A DNA stretch of 29,854 nt. It comes from a virus. Shown here one piece after another: positions 7,115 to 14,851 of this stretch (position 1 is its first letter; each line of letters opens with the position of its first letter). The notes beneath the pieces were generated by a model. It was not told the origin of the DNA. It searched no databases and worked only from the letters and a program-made list of their open reading frames with translations. The stretch lies in IMG/VR virus record IMGVR_UViG_3300008448_000428, positions 1-29,854 of that record; one strand, 5' to 3'. The translations under genes were made by a program, and so were the position numbers.

Positions 7115-8041
7115 TTATATAATACCTTTCCATTGCTCTTGTAAAGATTGAACATAACCGCCATTTGGATCTTCATACCCTGCCTTACCAGGCACAGGGG
7201 AATTATTTCCTGCAGGTGTAACTGTACTTAGAGTCCTATCATAAAACTGTTGATTCCCGAATCCAGGTATAATTTGATCAGGATTATTTCCATCGATTGC
7301 ACCCTCATTATATACAACTGATTCGTAATTTATATCCATCTTACATTCCATTGTTCCGTTGCCTTCGGAATAGTTATACGTGTCATGATCAAATTTAGTA
7401 ATAATAGGATTGATTAATGTGTATGCGGTAAATTGATGCCTAGACAATCCATATACTGTAATGTTTTTAAAGAATGGGGTCTTAGTGGTTGATGTATTGT
7501 TTGCAAACATTTCGCCTATATATCCCCAATTGTTATTCCCGGTTATATCTCCGGCGTATACATTTCTTGAGTTGTAATCTTGTTTAGACGCGCTTTCGCT
7601 TACTGGACCGGACGATACATCTGTTCCTCTGTTACCACGTAATACGTTCAAATTGGTAGTGTCTTTGTAGTAATAAGAGTAATAAGATCTCCACATTTTA
7701 GTAATACTATTAGAATTGTCGTCATGGAATGTTATTCCAACCGGTTCATAGTTTATCTTTGTTTGTATTATTCTTTTTCTATTATACTGATTGTATTCTT
7801 GAGTTTTAATTTGAAATGAAGGCAATTTTATTGTTTTAACGAGTACACTGAAATTGGTAGTAGTACTAGGGTTATATACAGATGGATTTATTTCAAAAAC
7901 GGTGTGAAATAAAAATTTAAATTTAGGTGCTAATGCAAAAGAAGAAGTTCCGAATATTTTATTTGCATGTCGATAGTCACGGAGATAGGCGCCGCTAGCG
8001 GCGCCCTTCTGTAATGACTGTCCCCAATAACCGTTGGACAT
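7115..8041 (-). CDS. Tail-tube-fold protein, probably baseplate-tube junction gp54-like (308 aa)
   Basis: The N-terminus has YLRDYRHANKIFG and LAPKFKFLFHTVFEIN. The core is LVKTIKLPSFQIKTQEYNQY, NRKRIIQTK, YEPVGITFHDDNSNSITKMW and RSYYSYYYKD. The run KLPSF...NRKRIxQTK...PVxxxFHDD is typical of the gp19/gp54 tube superfamily, and the later YGLSRHQFTAYTLINPIIT and FDHDTYNYSEGNGTMECKMD fit the same beta-barrel. T4 gp54 (about 320 aa) starts tube assembly on the baseplate; 308 aa fits gp54 better than gp19. The gene follows gp19 by 4 nt with no Shine-Dalgarno, so coupling is likely. Codons 13-18 lie in a GC-rich 18-bp palindrome (7988-8005). Confidence 0.65.
   Translation of the reverse strand: MSNGYWGQSLQKGAASGAYLRDYRHANKIFGTSSFALAPKFKFLFHTVFEINPSVYNPSTTTNFSVLVKTIKLPSFQIKTQEYNQYNRKRIIQTKINYEPVGITFHDDNSNSITKMWRSYYSYYYKDTTNLNVLRGNRGTDVSSGPVSESASKQDYNSRNVYAGDITGNNNWGYIGEMFANNTSTTKTPFFKNITVYGLSRHQFTAYTLINPIITKFDHDTYNYSEGNGTMECKMDINYESVVYNEGAIDGNNPDQIIPGFGNQQFYDRTLSTVTPAGNNSPVPGKAGYEDPNGGYVQSLQEQWKGII
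7988..8005. other. 18-bp perfect GC-rich palindrome inside a coding region
   Basis: GGCGCCGCTAGCGGCGCC is its own reverse complement, 16 of 18 bases G or C in an AT-rich phage. It encodes Gly-Ala-Ala-Ser-Gly-Ala (codons 13-18) of the gp54-like gene. In RNA it can fold to a 7-bp stem with a CUAG loop about 36 nt after the start codon. Confidence 0.9.
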
Positions 8042-8045
8042 TAAA

Positions 8046-8684
8046 TTAGATACCGACTGAAGTTACTGTACCTGTCGGTGTACCACGAGTAACTGGTGTT
8101 CCTACTCCGGAATTTAATCCGTCCGGCGCACTTTGAACAGCATTATCATATTGAATTGTTAGTGCAATTTTCACATCTTCTGATGTTCCATAGTTAACGT
8201 TATTGTAATTAACTTGTTCTATGTAACAACCATACAATTCCCATTTTTCTAATACTACAGGTCCTGTGTTACCGTTGCCACCGTCTAACATGTCAATTTC
8301 CATTGAAAACTTGTAATCACTTGCAGATGCAGCAGATGCTTGTTCAACAAAGTCCATTTGCTTTTGAAGTTGTTGACCAATCAATCTAGAAACAATGCCG
8401 GATGCATCATCTCTGATGTTAACTGATAGGGTTTGCCATGTTGCTTTACCTGCCATGTATAATGTAGAGTTATAAACAGGTAAAGTTATTTTTTGAAATT
8501 GAACGTTAGGGCGACTAACGTCAACTACTTGTCTAGTCATTTCTTGTGGATTAGGATCCAATCCAAAATTCAAAAATAGAACTCTAAATCTATATTGTAA
8601 TTTTGGCATCAGTAGGGTACCATTCTGCGGTGTAGCATCTGCCGCTACTGAAAAGTTATTTAATGATTGAGAGGCTGTTGCCAT
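8046..8684 (-). CDS. 19: Tail tube protein gp19 (212 aa)
   Basis: The protein shows the gp19 family pattern: MPKLQYRFRVLFLNFG, TRQVVDVSRPNVQFQ, LPVYNSTLYMAGKATWQTL, NIRDDASG, QQLQKQMDF, DYKFSMEIDMLDGGN, VLEKWELYGCYIEQVNY and ALTIQYDNA. gp19 stacks as hexameric rings to form the inner tail tube through which DNA passes. The C-terminal ~25 residues are a Gly/Thr/Val tail beyond the usual fold; T4 gp19 is about 163 aa. It has its own late promoter and a strong Shine-Dalgarno (AGGAGA), and follows the sheath gene as in T4. Confidence 0.9.
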   Translation of the reverse strand: MATASQSLNNFSVAADATPQNGTLLMPKLQYRFRVLFLNFGLDPNPQEMTRQVVDVSRPNVQFQKITLPVYNSTLYMAGKATWQTLSVNIRDDASGIVSRLIGQQLQKQMDFVEQASAASASDYKFSMEIDMLDGGNGNTGPVVLEKWELYGCYIEQVNYNNVNYGTSEDVKIALTIQYDNAVQSAPDGLNSGVGTPVTRGTPTGTVTSVGI

Positions 8685-8706
8685 TTTGTATTTCTCCTGA
8701 TATTAA

Positions 8707-8714
8707 TATTTATC
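8707..8714 (-). promoter_or_regulatory. T4-like late promoter GATAAATA for tail tube gene
   Basis: GATAAATA on the minus strand lies 22 nt upstream of the gp19 ATG, with AGGAGA between. It sits directly after the hairpin at 8717-8747, so tube mRNA can be made separately from sheath mRNA. Confidence 0.75.
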
Positions 8715-8716
8715 TT

Positions 8717-8747
8717 TTAATAATGCGCCTTTTGGGCGCATTATTAA
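8717..8747 (-). terminator. Intergenic hairpin between sheath and tube genes
   Basis: Arms TTAATAATGCGCC (8717-8729) and GGCGCATTATTAA (8735-8747) form a perfect 13-bp stem with a 5-nt loop, one base past the sheath stop codon. No T-run follows on the minus strand (AAAGATAAATA follows), so it may protect or process the sheath mRNA 3' end rather than act as a classic terminator. Confidence 0.7.
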
Positions 8748-8748
8748 T

Positions 8749-11700
8749 TTACGCTGATAATTCACCTGTGTTTAGTATACGAACTGGAATGTAAATAAAT
8801 TCTACTGCTTTAACAGGTTCTATAGCAACATCTACCCATAACTCATTTCTGTCTATTCTAGCAGGTGTGTTGTTACTTTCGTCACAAACCACGAGATAAT
8901 CATATATACCACGTTTTGCAACTAAATCTAAACATAAAGATTCAATTGTATTGGCAATCTGACCTCTGGTGAATCCGTCATTAGGTTCGAACACATATGG
9001 TCTTCCTGCCAATGTTAACTGTCTACGCATGTATGCAATTAAACGTGCAACATTAGTTCTATCTAGAGCACTTTGTGAGTTAAAACTTGTCTTATTACCA
9101 TAGTTTAACAATCCTTGTCCTGTAAAGAATACTAAAGGATTAATAAAGTTAGTGTAAAGAACGTCACGAACACCTAATCTAGTTTTAATTACTTGAAACT
9201 CACCGGTTTGTCTATTTACATAACCGATATTTGCTGCATTATCGATGATACCACGTCTGGTTCCAGCTGCTGCTAACCAAGGATAAGCAACAGTGTCATT
9301 TCTTACGAATGTTCTTAGCATCATATGACTTGCAGGCACAGCAACTAAATTACCACTTAGATCACTTGTGATACCACTTGGATAGAATAGACCCATATAT
9401 GTGTTTCTAGTTACTAATCCCTCCTCACCTGTACCTGTTGCGCCGGCTGCATTAGTAGCCCAATTTTGTATATCAGTTGCACTATCTGCTAGACCAAGTG
9501 GAGTATCACCTAAAATATATCCTGTTTCACCGCGATCTGCATTTAATACAATCATATTGGGTTGTAATTCTGGATAATTAGGTGCTGCCATTAAGTTAAA
9601 GAAATTATCTTCATCTCTAACATCAGTGTTTGTATCTATAACTGATCTCAATGCTTCGACTACCATAGCACGTTGCGCCTTTCTACCCATATAAGGTGCA
9701 CCATTGCTCATTAATCCGCTTACACTTACCCAAGCATCACGTTCAGTTGGTAAAGATCCGCCAGGGAAATTAGCGTTACTAAAGTAATTCTCTTTGAATT
9801 GTTTTACGTTATATCCTGAACGGCGTGTATTAAATAATAACATTCCTACTGGATATAATGCTGATTCAGGTGCATCCAAATCTAAGTAGTTACTAGTAAG
9901 TAAACTAGTGATTGTAGGGAAAGGGTCATCAGTTACAGAAGTAACTCCATTAGTCGCCCAGCGTGCGTCAGAGAATACTATTCCATTAGGATTTAGTTGA
10001 TCACTATTGTCAATCAACACCCATTGATTGGTTCCATTAACTGATTGCCAACGATATATAACTGGATAGTTTTCTAGATTACTAGTGTCAATCCATAGAT
10101 CACCCCATACTAAAGAAGTGCCATCGCTCTGAGTTGTAGGTTCGCTTGCACTTACAATAGGCCCATTAGGATCTGTTGAGTTGGTTCCGGTTGGTGTCGG
10201 AAATCCATTTAGGTCATAGTTTTGATTCTTGTAGCCTTTCCAGTTTCCATTATAATTTACCATTATGTCAACTTCATCTACTACTGAATAGAACCAATTA
10301 CGATTATTTTCAGGATTGGCCACCGGTGCGCCTTCATTAGCAGTATAATCAAAATATCTCCAATTGCTTGCTAAAAGATTGTTTCTAACAGGAGGTTGTC
10401 CGGATACATATGTTATAGCGACCACTGCTCCGCCTACACCTACTTCAGTTACTTCAACTTCTAAATCATTAACTACATCCACACCACCAAGTTCACTGCC
10501 TCGGAATGTACAAATTTCTCCTAATGTATACCCTGTGCCGGCATTAGAAAATGAGTTAGTATTAAGTGTATAAATTCCAGCTCCGGAAACTGTTACGATT
10601 AATTCTAATCCTGTTCCTGATCCAAATATACTAGAATATTGCGGTACATTATTAAACTGGACGCTTATGCCGTTATTATATTTTATTCCATCCGTTGCAG
10701 TAGTAAATCCGGCTTCATTTAATACACCGTTAGAAGAATATAAATCACTATTTGATCCAGTATATATATGGTCATCTAATAGAATAACTCCACCTGTAGT
10801 GTGTGTTAATTGAATTGCACCGGATGTTGTAACCTCAGCAGTAGTATTAGGTATTCCTGCAGCAGACCAAGCTATCACAAAATCTTCGGCATTATCACCT
10901 TCATTAATAGTCACTGTGTATACATCCGAAGGAATAGTTGATTGATTTGGTACTGAAGACCTAACATATAAGAGATAAGGACCGGTACCTAATGGACTCA
11001 ATGAACTAAAATCAGGATTAGTATTAGTTCCAGTTACTATCATTGGTCCAGTGGTAACTCTTTCCCAAAAATATACCGGTGATATTTGAGATGTAGCCAG
11101 GTTATTGAAATTATATTGAGCGTATACTGTTCCTGCAGGTACCGCTTGCCCGCCGGTAGGATCTAATTGATATATGGCATCAGAGTCACTTGTTGATAAT
11201 GTAACATTTTTTGTTATCCAACTTTCGGTCACATTGCTCCATTCTTGCAATACAGGATTTAATCCCGAACCCCCCACTTTAAACCACACAGAGCCAGTCG
11301 GTCTAGGCGTAGATTGGCCAGCCTGCCATAAAGGTTGTTGTGCATTTGTACCCCAAAATACTGTAGGTTGATAATATATTCCGGCGGCTATTCCTATATC
11401 GTCTAAAATATCCCCTGCTATACTTGCAATTGAAATGTATCTTGCCGGTCCAGCAGATGACTCAGGTATGTCACAGAATATACATACTTTATTATTTCTA
11501 ATGGCTGCTGACAAATATGTATATCCATAACTATTTATTAAGTTTACTATGCCTGTAGGGGTATTATTTGGTGCTATTGGAACAGTTACTCCGAAGGTAA
11601 AATCGCCATCTAAATTGATAGAAAAACTATCACCTGGATTTAATGTTGATGCACTTTGTGTGCCTTGTATTGTGGGTATATCTGATCGCCATTCTGATGT

Positions 11701-12348
11701 TCCTACGCGAGCCCAAGTGTTTGTAGTAGTTTTGTAGAAAAACTGACTAGCAGTCTCATATGGCAAGGTTCCTTGATTTAACGCATATACTGCATAATCA
11801 CCTATTTGTCCTACGGAATCAACAGGAGCTCCACTCACCATATATGCATTATCAGTAATTACAATAGGAGCTTGGATTCCAAAACTACCGGTAATTGCAT
11901 CGAATTCATATATGCCCCAAGTGGTAGTAGTCGTATCTAACCAATATGTACCGTTATTTACATTTCCGGTTGGTCTACTAGTTGTTCCTACTAGACTGGC
12001 TAAGTCGATATCTGCTCTTAATACGTAACAACGATTTGTAACACCTAGCACGGAATATGCTGCCAATAAGCCATATTCGTTTAATTCATATCCTTGTAAC
12101 GGAGTACCATTACTAGTAGTGTAAAAGAATGGATTTCCAAATAAGGTAACCAAATCACGCTGACTAGTAACTTGATAAAGTTTACCAGCATTTGCTGCGG
12201 TCGTTCCTGATGCGATACCAGTACCAGTAGGATCAGCCTTGTTTTCTGCGGTTGCTACTAAAACGAAAGGTACTGTACCAGGGGCGGCTGGTAAATACTG
12301 ACTTTGATCAATTATTTGTACTTCTACGCCCGGAGATGTTAATGCCAT
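8749..12348 (-). CDS. 18: Tail sheath protein gp18, enlarged (1199 aa)
   Basis: The N-terminus (ALTSPGVEVQIIDQS, then PFVLVATAENKADPTG) and the C-terminal ~370 residues identify a phage contractile tail sheath. C-terminal marks are MVVEALRSVIDT, YPWLAAAGTRRGIIDNA, INPLVFFTGQGLLNYGNKT, NVARLIAYMRRQL and EPNDGFTRGQI. Sheath subunits contract around the tube to drive it into the host. T4 gp18 has 659 residues, so this one is nearly twice as long; the excess lies between about residues 116 and 830. That insert contains small beta-rich modules, three with a 'GxxW...W' layout (125-156, 349-384, 745-783) and one GTGYTLGEI-type module (604-650), and would decorate the tail surface. A TATAAATA late promoter lies 54 nt upstream and the Shine-Dalgarno is AAAGGAAT. 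Confidence 0.93.
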   Translation of the reverse strand: MALTSPGVEVQIIDQSQYLPAAPGTVPFVLVATAENKADPTGTGIASGTTAANAGKLYQVTSQRDLVTLFGNPFFYTTSNGTPLQGYELNEYGLLAAYSVLGVTNRCYVLRADIDLASLVGTTSRPTGNVNNGTYWLDTTTTTWGIYEFDAITGSFGIQAPIVITDNAYMVSGAPVDSVGQIGDYAVYALNQGTLPYETASQFFYKTTTNTWARVGTSEWRSDIPTIQGTQSASTLNPGDSFSINLDGDFTFGVTVPIAPNNTPTGIVNLINSYGYTYLSAAIRNNKVCIFCDIPESSAGPARYISIASIAGDILDDIGIAAGIYYQPTVFWGTNAQQPLWQAGQSTPRPTGSVWFKVGGSGLNPVLQEWSNVTESWITKNVTLSTSDSDAIYQLDPTGGQAVPAGTVYAQYNFNNLATSQISPVYFWERVTTGPMIVTGTNTNPDFSSLSPLGTGPYLLYVRSSVPNQSTIPSDVYTVTINEGDNAEDFVIAWSAAGIPNTTAEVTTSGAIQLTHTTGGVILLDDHIYTGSNSDLYSSNGVLNEAGFTTATDGIKYNNGISVQFNNVPQYSSIFGSGTGLELIVTVSGAGIYTLNTNSFSNAGTGYTLGEICTFRGSELGGVDVVNDLEVEVTEVGVGGAVVAITYVSGQPPVRNNLLASNWRYFDYTANEGAPVANPENNRNWFYSVVDEVDIMVNYNGNWKGYKNQNYDLNGFPTPTGTNSTDPNGPIVSASEPTTQSDGTSLVWGDLWIDTSNLENYPVIYRWQSVNGTNQWVLIDNSDQLNPNGIVFSDARWATNGVTSVTDDPFPTITSLLTSNYLDLDAPESALYPVGMLLFNTRRSGYNVKQFKENYFSNANFPGGSLPTERDAWVSVSGLMSNGAPYMGRKAQRAMVVEALRSVIDTNTDVRDEDNFFNLMAAPNYPELQPNMIVLNADRGETGYILGDTPLGLADSATDIQNWATNAAGATGTGEEGLVTRNTYMGLFYPSGITSDLSGNLVAVPASHMMLRTFVRNDTVAYPWLAAAGTRRGIIDNAANIGYVNRQTGEFQVIKTRLGVRDVLYTNFINPLVFFTGQGLLNYGNKTSFNSQSALDRTNVARLIAYMRRQLTLAGRPYVFEPNDGFTRGQIANTIESLCLDLVAKRGIYDYLVVCDESNNTPARIDRNELWVDVAIEPVKAVEFIYIPVRILNTGELSA
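9859..12003 (-). other. Modular insertion within the tail sheath gene
   Basis: This encodes residues ~116-830 of the sheath. Visible modules are RPTGNVNNGTYW... at 125-156, RPTGSVWFKVGG... at 349-384 and SLVWGDLWIDTS... at 745-783. Two TxNxGD-type beta segments lie at about 235-295 and 476-520, and an AGTGYTLGEI segment at 604-650. None resembles the sheath core; boundaries are by eye. Confidence 0.6.
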
Positions 12349-12402
12349 TTTATTATTCCTTTATGTAAAATTATGAGGTTTACCACCTAGTTTGCATATC
12401 AG

Positions 12403-12410
12403 TATTTATA
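12403..12410 (-). promoter_or_regulatory. T4 late promoter TATAAATA for tail sheath
   Basis: An exact T4 late consensus TATAAATA on the minus strand, 54 nt before the sheath ATG, with AAAGGAAT near the start codon. It is in the divergent region shared with the HNH gene. Confidence 0.8.
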
Positions 12411-12438
12411 GTTATTACCAAAAAATAGCGTTTAACCG

Positions 12439-12452
12439 TGCCTTCGAAGGCA
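12439..12452. other. Perfect 14-bp palindrome/hairpin in divergent intergenic region
   Basis: TGCCTTCGAAGGCA is its own reverse complement. It lies upstream of both the sheath gene (minus) and the HNH gene (plus). On the plus strand it is followed by TCTTTTCT, terminator-like; it could also be an operator. Role unproven. Confidence 0.5.
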
Positions 12453-12457
12453 TCTTT

Positions 12458-12465
12458 TCTAAATA
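12458..12465 (+). promoter_or_regulatory. Possible degenerate late promoter TCTAAATA
   Basis: TCTAAATA (one mismatch to TATAAATA) lies 7 nt before the HNH ATG, with no Shine-Dalgarno. Weak match; listed because the short spacing is like that at 4907, 16135, 19308 and 29273. Confidence 0.3.
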
Positions 12466-12472
12466 CAATATA

Positions 12473-12820
12473 ATGAAAAGACCCATATGTAAAACTTGTA
12501 ACAAATTATATTGTGCTGTGAATTATCACCGTGATGGAATAATACACTATAGAAGTATTTGTGATGATTGTGGTAGGAAAAAAAAGAGCCAAAGACCTAG
12601 AAAATCTCTTTGGCTACGAGGAGGGTATGAAAAAAAGAAAATCTGTGATCTATGTGGTTTTCATTCTAAATTTAATTCACAAATAACAATTTTTCATGTA
12701 GATGGAAATTTAGAAAATATAAATCCAAGTAATCTTCGAAGTATCTGTTTGAACTGTGTTGAAGTAATTAAAAAACATGAAGTTACTTGGAAAAGGGGCG
12801 ACCTAGAGATTGACCATTGA
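12473..12820 (+). CDS. HNH endonuclease-like zinc protein (115 aa)
   Basis: From the ATG at 12473 the protein begins MKRPICKTCNKLYC. It has CxxC pairs at 6/9, 30/33, 58/61 and 92/95, so it should bind two zinc ions. The segment FHVDGNLENINPSNLRSICL (about residues 74-93) has the HNH layout: H75, D77, N79, N87, then CxxC. HNH proteins cut or nick DNA; in T4-like phages they can be homing enzymes or junction/packaging nucleases. From recall this family is widely conserved in marine T4-like phages, which argues against a recent homing element. The upstream in-frame ATG at 12392 is rejected because the sheath promoter lies there. Its 3' end overlaps the dNMP kinase gene by 18 bp, tail to tail. 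Confidence 0.75.
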   Translation: MKRPICKTCNKLYCAVNYHRDGIIHYRSICDDCGRKKKSQRPRKSLWLRGGYEKKKICDLCGFHSKFNSQITIFHVDGNLENINPSNLRSICLNCVEVIKKHEVTWKRGDLEIDH

Positions 12821-13435
12821 TTTGATCTTTTTATGCAATTCGTCTATAGATCCATTATTATCAATATAATGATCATATTCAATACCAACACTACTGTATT
12901 CGCTAGCATGAATGCCTAAATCCATTAATTTTTTTCCGGCTAATGCCCAACCAATATTTCTAGGCCCTTTATTTAATGATATTGCATCACTGTACCACGT
13001 TGGTCTAGGACCTCTTTCTACTCTGCAGGTTATTCCACCTACATTTTTAATAGCATTCACCTCATTTATAAATCTGCAATCGGTAATTACTATATTATCT
13101 TTTGAATTACGAAGTTTATTTTCTATACTTGCTACCCAAATATCTTGGTGAAATCCGTTTCTGCATACCTCTGTACCCCAATGTTGTAGTACCCATCTAG
13201 GAGTAAGATTAGGTATGTCTAATCTTTTAGACCACCAAATATCAATTTGTTCTCGCCATTCCCTACTAGTTTTTGTTGTACCTTCAAGTAACTCTCTATC
13301 CCAACCGAATATATTAGATACTGCATCTTTTAAACTAGCAGCAAAACTTAATCTTTTAAATCCATGAAAGGTACAAAGATAGTCTGCTATAGTGTCTTTG
13401 CCGCTATTAATAAAACCGGTAACTCCTAGAATCAT
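12803..13435 (-). CDS. 1: Deoxynucleoside monophosphate kinase, gp1-like (210 aa)
   Basis: A P-loop GFINSGKDTIADYL at residues 7-20 opens the protein. It is followed by LSFAASLKDAVSNIFGWDRE, TPRWVLQHWGTEVCRNG, IVITDCRFINEVNAI, and a lid/base region rich in Arg and Trp. This is the layout of T4 gp1 dNMP kinase, which phosphorylates dNMPs (in T4 including hydroxymethyl-dCMP) to dNDPs for phage DNA synthesis. Length fits (T4 gp1 is about 241). The Shine-Dalgarno GGGAG lies 9 nt before the ATG. No clear late promoter is seen upstream, in line with early or middle expression. The 3' end overlaps the convergent HNH gene by 18 bp. Confidence 0.85.
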   Translation of the reverse strand: MILGVTGFINSGKDTIADYLCTFHGFKRLSFAASLKDAVSNIFGWDRELLEGTTKTSREWREQIDIWWSKRLDIPNLTPRWVLQHWGTEVCRNGFHQDIWVASIENKLRNSKDNIVITDCRFINEVNAIKNVGGITCRVERGPRPTWYSDAISLNKGPRNIGWALAGKKLMDLGIHASEYSSVGIEYDHYIDNNGSIDELHKKIKSMVNL

Positions 13436-13499
13436 GCGTAGACTCCCTTTTAATGATACTTAGTATATTACAAAGAGATTACGAAATAAAGTATTAAGG

Positions 13500-14297
13500 T
13501 TAACCTTGGATCCAAGTTAGAGGCTGAGAAAAATCTACATATCGTTTAAGATCATCAATTAATTGTTCTTGTGATGCTTTGGACTCTGACTTCATTGCAG
13601 TACCATTTAATGATGTGCCACCACCCGGGCCCGCAATAGATGCAAATTTTTCACGTGCTTCACCTATGATTCCTTTTAGCACGGCCAATGTAAAATCACC
13701 GATCCAAACGCCTGCACCAGGGTCTTGTAATAATTCAATTTCAGTACGCTGCACATCAGCCCATATAAGAATACGTTCGCCGGTTCCCTTAAAATCACGC
13801 ACTACTCTCAATACTTTAGTAACCGGATTAAAAGTATAATTGACATATCCACCGAACATACGTGCCGCTAATTCAACATAACCTGCATAAAAATCGTATG
13901 TTGCCATGCCGCCTGTATAATTATAATTTAATAAGTAAGTATTAAGTATGGCACTTGAAAACGGATCAAATGATGTAGAACTAGGGCCGGTCTCTAACCC
14001 CACTGTTCTACGAAATAAACTTCTTACGTTGATGAATTCACTAGGTAACGTATAGGTATCGACGTTTTGAATCACTGTCATTAGTGTATATGATTCTACT
14101 GTAGAATTTTGTGCTCGTTGACGATAAATTTTTATAGCATAATTAAATGCTGCTTCATAATGTTGCGGATCTAATTCTAGATCCACAATATCTCCGCCTA
14201 ATCTAAGACGAATATTATTAAAAAGTGCTTCTTTTAATTCATCCAACGTGAGGCTAGATGGAGTACTCATGGGAGTTGCTAATACACTGACAGTCAT
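13500..14297 (-). CDS. 13: Neck protein, gp13-like (265 aa)
   Basis: The N-terminal block has LDELKEALFNNIRLRLGG, VDLELDPQHYEAAFNYAIKI and YRQRAQNSTVESY. It is followed by TYTLPSEFINVRSLFRRTVG, SFDPFSSAILNTYLLNYN and a Gly-rich FASIAGPGGGTSLNG loop near the C-terminus, ending QPLTWIQG. I recall this pattern in proteins annotated as neck/connector gp13 or virion structural in marine T4-like phages. In T4, gp13 and gp14 form the neck that closes the filled head. T4 gp13 is about 309 aa. A gp14-like gene is nearby on the other strand. A late promoter lies 20 nt upstream with AGGAAT Shine-Dalgarno. Confidence 0.6.
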   Translation of the reverse strand: MTVSVLATPMSTPSSLTLDELKEALFNNIRLRLGGDIVDLELDPQHYEAAFNYAIKIYRQRAQNSTVESYTLMTVIQNVDTYTLPSEFINVRSLFRRTVGLETGPSSTSFDPFSSAILNTYLLNYNYTGGMATYDFYAGYVELAARMFGGYVNYTFNPVTKVLRVVRDFKGTGERILIWADVQRTEIELLQDPGAGVWIGDFTLAVLKGIIGEAREKFASIAGPGGGTSLNGTAMKSESKASQEQLIDDLKRYVDFSQPLTWIQG

Positions 14298-14317
14298 AAT
14301 CGATTCCTGTAATAGTG

Positions 14318-14325
14318 TATTTATC
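14318..14325 (-). promoter_or_regulatory. T4-like late promoter GATAAATA for neck gene
   Basis: GATAAATA on the minus strand, 20 nt before the ATG at 14297, with AGGAAT between. It lies just before the stop of the MazG gene, separating the early-type genes upstream from late neck expression. Confidence 0.75.
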
Positions 14326-14331
14326 TAGAAA

Positions 14332-14751
14332 TCAGAGGTCTCCATCTTTCCTATTTTCGGAATAAAATGCATTAAATTTCCCACTAGGATATCGTGCTTC
14401 AAGTTTACGAACATTTTCTGCAATAACATCGTTGGGATCTAGGTTAAGTGCCATGCAAAAGTTAATCCAATAAAAAATCACATCACCTGCTTCTCTTTTC
14501 AGATGATATCTGATATCTTCATTCCATTCTTTTCCTTGAAATTTCATCTTTTTCAAGATTTCCATGGCCTCACCCGACTCAGCCATTAAACCAGAGATAG
14601 CAGTATCCAGACGAGTTATATCACATCCTTGCGTTTTTAATTCATCTAACCTTCTCAAATATAATTCGTGTTCCTTACTTGTATTAGAAGTCAAGGTATC
14701 AACAAAATTAAGATACCTTTTCATGTCTACTTGATTTTCATTAATTGTCAT
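14332..14751 (-). CDS. MazG-like nucleotide pyrophosphohydrolase (139 aa)
   Basis: The motif LMAESGEAMEILKK (E58, E61, E64) and, about 25 residues later, REAGDVIFYW (E87, D90) form the ExxE...ExxD metal site of the all-alpha MazG/dUTPase-like NTP pyrophosphohydrolases. The tail ENVRKLEARYPSGKF is typical of short phage MazG-like proteins. The family hydrolyses (d)NTPs to NMPs and pyrophosphate; phage versions are thought to clean or reshape nucleotide pools. The single-domain size (139 aa) fits. The Shine-Dalgarno GGAG supports the start at 14751. It lies downstream of the sigma-70-promoted gene at 16066 and near dNMP kinase, so it is probably an early gene. Confidence 0.85.
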   Translation of the reverse strand: MTINENQVDMKRYLNFVDTLTSNTSKEHELYLRRLDELKTQGCDITRLDTAISGLMAESGEAMEILKKMKFQGKEWNEDIRYHLKREAGDVIFYWINFCMALNLDPNDVIAENVRKLEARYPSGKFNAFYSENRKDGDL

Positions 14752-14778
14752 TTTTTACTCCATATAATATTGTAGTTT

Positions 14779-14798
14779 GCAGTAAGATATGTTACTGC
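14779..14798 (-). other. Intergenic hairpin
   Basis: Arms GCAGTAA and TTACTGC form a perfect 7-bp stem with a 6-nt loop in the 100-nt gap between the 404-residue gene and MazG. No T-run follows, so an attenuating or processing role is only a guess. Confidence 0.4.
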
Positions 14799-14851
14799 AT
14801 ATTTCTTTGGTAAGACTCTAAGATTGTGGTATTATTTGTTTATCAAGTATG

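Noticed and set aside
12392-12472. Longer N-terminus for the HNH gene
   Set aside because: This stretch holds the sheath late promoter and a palindrome; the ATG at 12473 begins at the conserved Cys-rich sequence.
12473-12820. HNH protein as a homing endonuclease inserted recently
   Set aside because: It is not inside an intron or split gene, and the family seems broadly kept in related phages.
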